The notes below the pieces were generated by a model. That model did not search any database, had not been told where the DNA came from, and worked only from the letters and a program-made list of their open reading frames with translations. A stretch of 8,822 nt of DNA from Acholeplasmataceae bacterium (lineage in GTDB: Bacteria > Bacillota_I > Bacilli_A > Acholeplasmatales > Acholeplasmataceae). How positions within the stretch are numbered: the stretch's first letter is position 1; every line of letters begins with the position of its first letter. The stretch spans positions 1 to 8,822 of the forward strand of contig JAUSOA010000007.1 of the NCBI GenBank assembly GCA_030656435.1. The letters run 5' to 3'. Position numbers and translations under genes: made by a program. Below, piece by piece: positions 1 to 6,049 of this stretch.

Positions 1-1
1 C

Positions 2-418
2 AGAAGTTTCTTTTCTAAAGGACAAGGAATAATTTTCATTATTGCCTTAATTGTCCCATTTTTACCAGAATTACTTTTACCATTTATAATCGAAAAGAAA
101 AAAAAGAACAATATCACATATGTTACTTTTAAAATTGTTAGTGTACTAATTAGTGCGTTTTTGATTGTTTTTCTTTTCGGTGTATTATCAAAAATTGGAA
201 GTTTAGATGAAAATGCATCCATTCTGTGGCAATCAATTTTCATAATTATTAGTCTAGCATTTGTAATTTATTTGTATGCCGTTACAAAAATGGATACACA
301 TCATGATTACTTTGCTGTTTATGATGATGTACCCTATGGTGAAGAAGAAAAAGGAAGAGTATCAGACTTAGAAAAAAATGCAAAAAACAGAAAAAAGGTA
401 GGTGACATAAATCTATGA
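2..418 (+). CDS. C-terminal part of a multi-pass membrane protein, unknown function
   Basis: The frame is open from the left edge, so the true start lies outside the window and only the last 138 residues are visible. A TTG at 161 is in frame, but the reading continues upstream of it without a stop. I see three hydrophobic segments at about residues 9-30, 44-63 and 72-94 of the visible part. A KKKK stretch lies between the first two and a charged, soluble tail of about 43 residues follows the third. By the positive-inside rule, the KKKK loop and the tail are probably cytoplasmic. The tail has acidic clusters (DD, EEE) and then lysines. No family is recognised. The stop TGA overlaps the ATG of the next gene (ATGA), so the two are probably translated together. 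The partner is a DGQHR-domain protein, so a role linked to DNA modification or defence is possible, but this is inferred from the neighbour alone. Confidence 0.75.
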   Translation, partial: RSFFSKGQGIIFIIALIVPFLPELLLPFIIEKKKKNNITYVTFKIVSVLISAFLIVFLFGVLSKIGSLDENASILWQSIFIIISLAFVIYLYAVTKMDTHHDYFAVYDDVPYGEEEKGRVSDLEKNAKNRKKVGDINL

Positions 419-1515
419 AAGAGATTTATTTATTTGAACTATCACAGCCTATAGGGTCGTTTTACATTGGGAAGATAATGAGTAACGATTTGATTGAAAT
501 TGCAGTATCTGATACCAGAACTACTAAAGGTATACAGAGAGTATTGAACTCACAAAGAACAGAAAGTATAAAAAATTATTGTAAAGATCCTGATGCTATT
601 TTTCCAACTCCAATAATCCTTGCAATAGATAGTGATGAGGATATAGAAACAGATTCGGACAATACTAAATTTTCTTTGGAAAAGGTTAATAATACCGGTC
701 TTTTTAAATTCTCATATAACGATGACATAAAAGCTTCGATTCTTGATGGGCAACACAGACTATTTGGCATAGAAAAATCAGGAATCGATTTTGAACTGCC
801 AATTGCTATAGCATTCAACCTTACATTAGAGCAAAAAGCGTATATTTTCTCCACCATAAATAGCAATCAAAAACAAGTTGATAAATCTCTAATCTATGAT
901 CTCTTTGAATTATCTTCTTACAGAAGTCCGCACAAAACAGCCCATTATCTGGCCAGATTATTCAATATTTCACTAGATTCACCATTTTACGGAAGATTAA
1001 AAATGCTAGAAAAGAGAACTGATACTGCACAATCATTGTCTCAAGGAACTTTTGTGAACTATATAACCAGCCTTCTTATTAGTAATAATCCTAAGCAAGA
1101 TATGATAGATATTAAGAACAACAAAAACTTATTAGATAATATAAAATATCCATTACGAAAATACTTTATCACAGAAAAAGATGATGCGATTTACAAAATT
1201 CTATTCAACTATTTTTTGGCAGTAAAAGACGTGTTTTTTGAAGAATGGAGTGATTATGAAAACTATATACTTTCAAAAAGTACAGGTTTCGGGGCATTAA
1301 TTAGAGCAGCGAAAGAAATAATACCCATGGGTGAAAAGAACAAAACATTAAGTTATACATTTTTTGAAAAGGGGATAATCGAGTTTAAAAATTATCTTAA
1401 AACAGAAAATTTGAAGTTAACATCTTCCGAGTTTCCCTCAAATCATCAACAACAAGTTCGACTCTCTAAGTTAATCATTGATTCTTTTTTCAAATGCAAT
1501 TTTGATTCGATATGA
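415..1515 (+). CDS. DGQHR-domain protein, DndB-like
   Basis: A 366-residue protein carrying the signature DGQHR at residues 111-115, followed by a FSTINSNQKQV segment at 145-155. This pairing (DGQHR, then F-x-x-IN-x-x-Q) is typical of the DndB/DGQHR family, a ParB-like fold. The N-terminal part also fits, with an R-x-x-SIKNY-like helix and FPTPII at residues 63-68. In phosphorothioation systems DndB is the regulator-like member beside the DndACDE enzymes. Other DGQHR proteins occur in 7-deazaguanine modification loci and as stand-alone genes, so the exact role here is open. No dndA, C, D or E is present nearby. The SD-like AAGGTAGGTGA (395-405) lies 9 nt before the ATG. The start overlaps the stop of the upstream membrane-protein gene. 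The gene converges on the recombinase pair with only 11 bp between. Family assignment is fairly sure; function is not. Confidence 0.85.
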   Translation: MKEIYLFELSQPIGSFYIGKIMSNDLIEIAVSDTRTTKGIQRVLNSQRTESIKNYCKDPDAIFPTPIILAIDSDEDIETDSDNTKFSLEKVNNTGLFKFSYNDDIKASILDGQHRLFGIEKSGIDFELPIAIAFNLTLEQKAYIFSTINSNQKQVDKSLIYDLFELSSYRSPHKTAHYLARLFNISLDSPFYGRLKMLEKRTDTAQSLSQGTFVNYITSLLISNNPKQDMIDIKNNKNLLDNIKYPLRKYFITEKDDAIYKILFNYFLAVKDVFFEEWSDYENYILSKSTGFGALIRAAKEIIPMGEKNKTLSYTFFEKGIIEFKNYLKTENLKLTSSEFPSNHQQQVRLSKLIIDSFFKCNFDSI

Positions 1516-1526
1516 TTCATCAAATT

Positions 1527-3044
1527 TTAAATAATTAGTAGGTTTATGAACATAGTCTTGTAAATAAATAAATGCTTTATTGGTTTTTCAATAAAATGTT
1601 TATATAATTTGATAGAAGGTATAGAGTTTAATTCTTCCCCAGATATTGATAGAATAAGGTTCAATTCAAACCCGGTTATTAACACTGAGGAAAATAATTC
1701 CTTAGATATGACTATATCAAATTCATTCGAGAGTTTTCTTGCAATTTTCATATAATTATCAATCATGTCTGATAACTTTGATAGTTTTTCGATTTTAAGC
1801 AAAACATCAGAAATCTGTCCATAAATCTCTAGACTTTCACTTAAGGTTTGACCTTCAAGACTCCCATAAAGCCTTTCTTTCTCCAACTCAAGTTTGGCTA
1901 AAGTAGGCTTTTTCATTTCTTTAAGTTCTGCTGTTATAGTAGCTTTATTATCAACCAGATATTTAGCCATCTGCATGATACCTTCTTTAATATATTCAAA
2001 TCGAAGATATACTCTTTGTCCATTTTTACTACCTAGCAACATTTCAACTTCGTATTTCTTACTATGTTTTTCTATGATCCTTGTTAAATACTTTCCTAAA
2101 TCGACTGAATAGAAGTAGTAAGCATAGGGACTGATAACATGTGATTCACCTTTATGGTCATTTTTAGTTTTAGAGCTTCTAATCTTCTGAACCATATCAA
2201 ATTTATCTCTTGAGATAATTCCAGGATGGTTATTTCTGACTAAATACTGATTGACTCTGCCTAATCGATGATCATGATTTTTAATAGATTTTCCATATAA
2301 AGTCTTTTGTAAGAGACTATCGCCAGAATACTTTTCGTTGGTAAGCATCGTTTCCAATGTAGACTGGCTCCATCTCTCACATCGTTTAGGTGATTTAATT
2401 CCTTTTTCATACAATATATCAATCATAGCTTTATAGCCCATACCTTGAAGATAACTATCAAAGATGAATGAAACGATTTTCGCTTCATCCTCTTTGATGG
2501 TAAATATTTCCTTTTCGATATGATAACCATATAGCCTTGTTGTTGTATTACCACCGCGTTTCATTTTCTTCATGATTGACCATTTGGTATTAGTTGATAT
2601 CTGATGTGATTCCTCTTCAGCGTATGCTGCGAGAATCGTTAACATGAAATCAATCGTTGGATCTAATGTCGACATATTCTCTTTCTCAAAGTATATTTCA
2701 ATCCCAACCTTTCTTAATTCCTGAATGGCTTCTATGACATTAATTGTATTTCTACCAAATCTTGAGATTGATTTAGTAACAATCAAATCAATACCACCAG
2801 CACGTGCTAAATCCATCATTTTTTGGAGACTAGAGCGTTTGTTTGTCTTACCTGACTCTTTATCAGCATAGATGCAGATAAGCTCGTAATCGGGGTTTTT
2901 GAGGATACTTTTGGTGAGTTCTCCAACCTGGAGTTGATAACTAGAATCTTGTTTACCTTCTAACGTGGATACTCTTGCGTAGATCACGACTCTTTTCTTT
3001 TTCTTGATACCAGGTACTACAGGGATTGCGATAACTTTATTCAT
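1527..3044 (-). CDS. Large serine recombinase lacking a zinc-ribbon cysteine set (downstream partner)
   Basis: A 505-residue serine recombinase. The catalytic domain is intact: YARVST at 22-27 with nucleophile Ser26, SRFGRN at 94-99 with the active-site arginines, then YFEKEN and EEESHQIS. The recombinase domain follows (LYGYH at 171-175, LTNEKYSGD near 234-242), and a long charged helical stretch at about 370-440 is likely the coiled coil. Where the zinc ribbon belongs (about 305-348) there is no cysteine; the only cysteines are Cys57 and Cys222. The usual GISGT after the FAD-like segment is changed to ESGKT. The ATG sits 8 bp inside the end of the upstream recombinase gene, with AAGG about 8 nt before it, so the pair is co-translated. 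The C-terminus is hydrophobic. It probably acts with its neighbour in excising or integrating the element, in the manner of CcrA/CcrB, but equivalence to either is not shown. Confidence 0.9.
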   Translation of the reverse strand: MNKVIAIPVVPGIKKKKRVVIYARVSTLEGKQDSSYQLQVGELTKSILKNPDYELICIYADKESGKTNKRSSLQKMMDLARAGGIDLIVTKSISRFGRNTINVIEAIQELRKVGIEIYFEKENMSTLDPTIDFMLTILAAYAEEESHQISTNTKWSIMKKMKRGGNTTTRLYGYHIEKEIFTIKEDEAKIVSFIFDSYLQGMGYKAMIDILYEKGIKSPKRCERWSQSTLETMLTNEKYSGDSLLQKTLYGKSIKNHDHRLGRVNQYLVRNNHPGIISRDKFDMVQKIRSSKTKNDHKGESHVISPYAYYFYSVDLGKYLTRIIEKHSKKYEVEMLLGSKNGQRVYLRFEYIKEGIMQMAKYLVDNKATITAELKEMKKPTLAKLELEKERLYGSLEGQTLSESLEIYGQISDVLLKIEKLSKLSDMIDNYMKIARKLSNEFDIVISKELFSSVLITGFELNLILSISGEELNSIPSIKLYKHFIEKPIKHLFIYKTMFINLLII

Positions 3045-4656
3045 GGAGGATTACCTTATAGTTAATACCTTTCCTTAGTTTGTAATCAATGTGTAAGTTT
3101 TCTAAAATGACTGGACGCTTCGTCTGTTCTTTCAAGAGAGGAAGTAGTTCATGGGTTTCGTGTGCTTTTGATAAGATACAGATGAGTTCACCGGATTGGT
3201 GAATGATAAGTCCAAAGAGTTTCTTATAAAGCAATAGAGGAATGTCTTGAGTTAAATCCTTCTCTAAATCTCTTAAGGTATTGATGGTTGAAGTATTCCG
3301 ATGGTGATGTAACATATCCTTACGAATCTTTTTAATTTCTCCATCTAGCATCTTTTCTTCATGCTCAATTTTGGGTAAATCATAGGGTTCAGTACTTGCT
3401 TTAATATTGGTGAGTTCAACTTTCTCTTCTGATAAACGCTCTAGTCTTTTGTATAGAGCATTTAAAGGATATGTTGGTGTTAAATAGTCAATAATTCTCT
3501 TAAAAACTTTTGAATCAGATATCATATCCTTTATCGCTTGATCAATGGTATCCTGAACAAGAGTTGCATCTAACCAAGATGCAGCACATTCTTTTGGATT
3601 TCTTGGATTATGTTTACAATCTAAATTAATCTTAGGAAGACGTCCAACTTCACCAACATGATGACGTTTTAAACTCCTACCACATTTCTTACAGTAGATG
3701 AGATTCGTTAAAGGATACTTTGTGACTAGGTTCGTTGAATATCTAACTTTATCGTTATAAATGGTTTGAGCAATCTCAAATACAGCAGAAGGGATAATCG
3801 CTTCATGGGAGTTTTTGATGTAATACTTATCTGCAAGGTTGTGATTAGGGATTTGTTTATGGGTTAAATAATCCAGTGTGACGGTTTTTTGTAAGATGGT
3901 ATTCCCAGTGTACTTCTCATTGGTTAAAATGCTTCTAACACTGGAATAACTCCATAAGGGTTTTGTACTTGAAGGGATTTCCTTATCTTCTAAAATCTTT
4001 CTGATGTCATTGATGTTATAACCTTCGATGAATAAAGAGAAGATGAGCTTAACAATTTCTGCTTGAGTATCATTTACAATTAAACTCCCATCTTCTTGTT
4101 TATGATAACCATAGATTTTAGGAACATGAATTTGTCCTGCTTTAAACCTTTTTTCAATCGACCATTTCACATTGGTCGATATACTTCTGGATTCTTCTTG
4201 TGCGATTGAAGAAAGAATGGCCAATGTAAAATCAATCTTTGGATCATCTGAATATAGATTTTCTTTTTCAAAGTAGATGATGCAGCCGATGAATCTAAGT
4301 TCTCTTACTAGAGATAAGACATCAACTGTATTTCTTGCAAAACGTGAGATGGACTTTACCAAGATTAAATCAATCTCTTGATTCCTAGCCAGTTCAATCA
4401 TCTTCATGAACTCAGGACGTTTCTTCGTTTGAGTCCCTGATATGCCTTGATCAGCAAACATACCAATGAACGTCCATTCCTTGTTTTCTTTAATTCTAGT
4501 TGTATACTCATCAATTTGAGCTTTGTATGAGTTGATTTGGTCTTCATCATCTGTGGATACTCTGGCATAAGCACAAACTCTTTTCTTTCTAATCTCACCA
4601 CTATTATCTGCTTTATTGATTTGTTGATTCGCTTTAATCACTTCGACGCTTCTCAT
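3037..4656 (-). CDS. Large serine recombinase with zinc ribbon (upstream partner)
   Basis: A 539-residue large serine recombinase with all expected parts. The resolvase domain has YARVST (nucleophile Ser34), GISGT at 71-75 and SISRFARN at 102-109. The recombinase domain has IYGYH at 181-185 and LTNEKYTGN at 244-252. The zinc ribbon has C-x2-C at 322/325 with further cysteines at 347 and 357. A coiled-coil stretch runs from about 400 to 455. Proteins of this type cut both strands at attachment sites, forming a Ser-DNA link, and catalyse integration or excision of mobile elements. The start is supported by AGGAGGA (minus strand, 4664-4670) 7 nt upstream. It is the first gene of a two-gene minus-strand operon and is divergent from the HTH/replication genes. 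The length fits CcrB/CcrC-size or Tn-type recombinases. Family certain; target site unknown. Confidence 0.95.
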   Translation of the reverse strand: MRSVEVIKANQQINKADNSGEIRKKRVCAYARVSTDDEDQINSYKAQIDEYTTRIKENKEWTFIGMFADQGISGTQTKKRPEFMKMIELARNQEIDLILVKSISRFARNTVDVLSLVRELRFIGCIIYFEKENLYSDDPKIDFTLAILSSIAQEESRSISTNVKWSIEKRFKAGQIHVPKIYGYHKQEDGSLIVNDTQAEIVKLIFSLFIEGYNINDIRKILEDKEIPSSTKPLWSYSSVRSILTNEKYTGNTILQKTVTLDYLTHKQIPNHNLADKYYIKNSHEAIIPSAVFEIAQTIYNDKVRYSTNLVTKYPLTNLIYCKKCGRSLKRHHVGEVGRLPKINLDCKHNPRNPKECAASWLDATLVQDTIDQAIKDMISDSKVFKRIIDYLTPTYPLNALYKRLERLSEEKVELTNIKASTEPYDLPKIEHEEKMLDGEIKKIRKDMLHHHRNTSTINTLRDLEKDLTQDIPLLLYKKLFGLIIHQSGELICILSKAHETHELLPLLKEQTKRPVILENLHIDYKLRKGINYKVILHE

Positions 4657-4663
4657 GTTTAAA

Positions 4664-4721
4664 TCCTCCTAAATTATGTGTTGTTTGTTATATACCTTAA
4701 AGTTCATGCTTTGTGTTGCAA
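4664..4721 (-). promoter_or_regulatory. Possible promoter and SD of the recombinase operon
   Basis: On the minus strand, a TATATA -10-like box (4689-4694) lies upstream of a strong AGGAGGA ribosome site (4664-4670). A TTGCAA -35-like box (4716-4721) is 21 bp from the -10, longer than the usual 17, so the -35 assignment is weak. The SD is convincing; the promoter is tentative. Confidence 0.35.
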
Positions 4722-4761
4722 AACTTAATTTCTTTTCCATTTTACTTGAAGACTTTCGAAT

Positions 4762-4836
4762 ATTTGGGGGTCAAACTGATGACTATTGAAACCTTTGCAG
4801 AAAAAAGATAACAAGTCATCAGTTTGACCACCAAAT
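4762..4836. repeat. 23-bp inverted repeat with 29-bp spacer in the divergent control region
   Basis: The left arm (4762-4784) and right arm (4814-4836) are reverse complements at 22 of 23 positions. The single mismatch is at 4768, paired with 4830. The innermost 16 bp are perfect (GGTCAAACTGATGACT on the left). The 29-bp spacer (4785-4813) shows little symmetry. There is no T-tract after either arm, so it does not look like a terminator. It lies between the recombinase operon and the HTH/replication operon. Possible roles are an operator for the HTH protein, a recombinase attachment or accessory site, or a replication-related site. The repeat is certain; its role is inferred. Confidence 0.9.
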
Positions 4837-4851
4837 AAAACAAATCATCCC

Positions 4852-4882
4852 TGTACAATAGCAATAAAGCCATTAGAAAGGA
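4852..4882 (+). promoter_or_regulatory. Possible -10 element and SD for the HTH gene
   Basis: TACAAT (4854-4859), directly preceded by TG, could be a -10 box. No good -35 is found at 16-18 bp. AAAGGA (4877-4882) is a usable ribosome site, although its 10-nt spacing to the ATG at 4893 is slightly long. The TTGACC inside the right arm of the inverted repeat is 24 bp from the -10 and so is not a normal -35. A promoter that needs an activator is possible. Confidence 0.3.
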
Positions 4883-4892
4883 TGATTATCAT

Positions 4893-5108
4893 ATGGAAGA
4901 ATTTTTGAAAGTTAACGAAGTAGCAAAACGTCTCAGAGTCACTAAAAAGACCATTACAAAATACATTAGGGAGGGTAAGTTGAAAGCCATCATGATTGGG
5001 AATCAATACCGAGTCTTTGAGTCAAGTTTAGATAAACTGATTGACAAGACAACAAGAAAGGGCAGTGATTCCAGTGAACAAGATTGGCATACATTACATC
5101 AAGGATGA
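4893..5108 (+). CDS. Small excisionase-type (MerR-like) helix-turn-helix protein
   Basis: A 71-residue protein. Residues 5-50 have the pattern of the excisionase/HTH_17 family: LKVNEVAKRLRVTKKTITKYIREGKL is a helix-turn-helix, and the following KAIMIGNQYRVFESSLDKLI is the strand-turn 'wing' and closing helix seen in this group. Such proteins bind DNA and act as recombination directionality factors or as local repressors/activators. The C-terminal 20 residues are polar and probably disordered. It is the first gene of a plus-strand pair, with the replication-type gene starting 23 bp after its stop. It is divergent from the recombinases and sits just downstream of the large inverted repeat, which is a natural candidate operator. 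Family is well supported; whether it controls recombination, transcription or both is not shown. Confidence 0.85.
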   Translation: MEEFLKVNEVAKRLRVTKKTITKYIREGKLKAIMIGNQYRVFESSLDKLIDKTTRKGSDSSEQDWHTLHQG

Positions 5109-5131
5109 GAACTATAGGGGATTAGGATTAG

Positions 5132-5926
5132 ATGAAAAGAGAAATCTGTAACAACCACTTTATTAATACCATGTACTGGATGTGGAATCTAGGTCTTAAG
5201 GGTAATGAAATATTTGTATATGCTTTGATTTATGGCTACTCACAAAATGGGCAAGGGAAATACCATGGAACCATTGGATTCATAGCAGATAGGCTATCTT
5301 TGTCAAGATCTCAAGTCTTTAGAATATTAAATACTCTAGTTGAAAAAGACCTCGTTAAAAAAACCGAAGTCTTTATTCTGGGTAGCAATCAGAAGTCAAT
5401 TGAATACACTGTAACGCTTAATGAATATACCAGTATCAAAATGACATCCCCTGTCGCAAAATGCGATACCCCCAGTAGCATAATGCAACCACCCTCCATC
5501 GCAAAATGCGACACATATAATAAAGATTTAGATTTAAGGGTTATAGAAAAGGATTTATTAGATAAAAAAGATATATTAGAGAAATTAGATAAAAGTAGCA
5601 AGCTAGAAGATGAAATTACATTTTCTAATAATCATGTTTTAACCAGGTACTTAATCAATTCAAGATATCTCACCAAAGCAGATGAAATGGAATTCTTTAG
5701 ATATGATAATTTCTTCAATAAGTTTATAGGTAAGAATGGGTATGAGTTTGATGATTATAAACTCTATGTTCAGTACTTCATCTATAGGAATAAAGAACGG
5801 ATTAAGAACCGGGAACTTAAAGATGAGCCAGTAAAGAATAAATATGGATACTTCATAACAGCAATGGAAAGTGCGAGAAAAGAGTTTCAAGAAAAGAAGA
5901 ATACAAAAGTATCTCAGTTACACTAA
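5132..5926 (+). CDS. Winged-helix replication-initiator-like protein with intragenic iterons
   Basis: A 264-residue protein. Residues about 14-95 form a winged helix-turn-helix: IADRLSLSRSQVFRILNTL at 51-69 gives the recognition helices, followed by a wing through YTVTL at 92-96. Residues about 100-128 are a low-order linker with two near-copies of AKCDT. A charged helical stretch follows, then a C-terminal domain (about 165-252) ending YGYFITAMESARKEF, as found in phage and mobile-element replication proteins with DnaD-like organisation. The linker DNA carries iteron-like repeats, as in the lambda O gene, which supports an initiator role. SD candidates are AGGGG (5116-5120) and AGGA (5124-5127). 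It probably forms an operon with the upstream HTH gene. No helicase or loader gene is visible in the window, so the host machinery or a gene outside would be needed. It could instead be only a transcriptional regulator. Confidence 0.7.
   Translation: MKREICNNHFINTMYWMWNLGLKGNEIFVYALIYGYSQNGQGKYHGTIGFIADRLSLSRSQVFRILNTLVEKDLVKKTEVFILGSNQKSIEYTVTLNEYTSIKMTSPVAKCDTPSSIMQPPSIAKCDTYNKDLDLRVIEKDLLDKKDILEKLDKSSKLEDEITFSNNHVLTRYLINSRYLTKADEMEFFRYDNFFNKFIGKNGYEFDDYKLYVQYFIYRNKERIKNRELKDEPVKNKYGYFITAMESARKEFQEKKNTKVSQLH
5434..5512 (+). repeat. Four iteron-like repeats inside the replication-type gene
   Basis: Four copies share a core of AAAATG or a close variant at 5438-5443, 5458-5463, 5480-5485 (ATAATG) and 5503-5508, spaced 20, 22 and 23 bp apart, about two helical turns. 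Copies 2 and 4 are the same 13-bp near-palindrome TCGCAAAATGCGA (5454-5466 and 5499-5511). Copies 1 and 3 are weaker. Copies 1 and 3 sit in a different reading frame from copies 2 and 4, so the DNA rather than the peptide appears conserved. The stretch is richer in G+C than the surrounding gene. Confidence 0.7.
5434..5600. other. Candidate replication origin (iterons plus AT-rich unwinding region)
   Basis: The iteron block is followed directly by about 85 bp (5513-5597) made almost wholly of A and T. This stretch contains an 11-bp direct repeat, ATTAGATAAAA, at 5557-5567 and 5584-5594. An initiator gene holding its own binding sites next to an easily melted stretch is the arrangement of lambda-type origins. 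No DnaA box is obvious. This is a proposal from layout, not proof of origin activity. Confidence 0.5.
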
Positions 5927-5943
5927 TTGATAAATTTCATAAA

Positions 5944-5958
5944 ATTACAGCTTGTAAT
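5944..5958. repeat. Small perfect inverted repeat after the replication gene
   Basis: ATTACA and TGTAAT flank a 3-base loop (GCT), just after the stop of the replication-type gene. The stem is short and AT-rich, with only a weak T-run further on. It could be a minor operator or a poor terminator. Confidence 0.3.
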
Positions 5959-5977
5959 GAATGAGTTTTAAAATCAA

Positions 5978-6007
5978 ATCGCATTTTAGCTATAAAAATG
6001 GTAAAAT
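5978..6007 (+). promoter_or_regulatory. hsdR promoter with extended -10, overlapping an inverted iteron core
   Basis: TGGTAAAAT (5999-6007) is a good extended -10 (TG-n-TAAAAT). The -35 position at 17-bp spacing (5979-5984, TCGCAT) is poor, as is common with an extended -10. The complement of 5978-5987 reads AAAATGCGAT, identical to iteron copy 2. The initiator could therefore bind over the -35 region and affect hsdR transcription. Confidence 0.5.
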
Positions 6008-6049
6008 ATTTAATAACAATTGATTTTTTATTTTTTATTGGGGGTGCAT

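Noticed and set aside
161..418. TTG at 161 as the true start of the first protein
   Set aside because: The same frame is open to the left edge and encodes a further membrane segment, and no SD is seen before the TTG.
576..866. Open frame on the minus strand opposite the DGQHR gene
   Set aside because: It lies wholly inside a well-supported gene with family motifs, and its translation shows no recognisable domain.
1576..1595. Hairpin TTTATTG/CAATAAA with a 6-base loop as a terminator for the converging genes
   Set aside because: It is an all-but-AT 7-bp stem inside the recombinase coding end, without a clear T-tract on either strand.
4762..4836. The inverted repeat as a rho-independent terminator or as the ends of a tiny transposon
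   Set aside because: No T-run follows either arm, and no target-site duplication is visible in the flanks.
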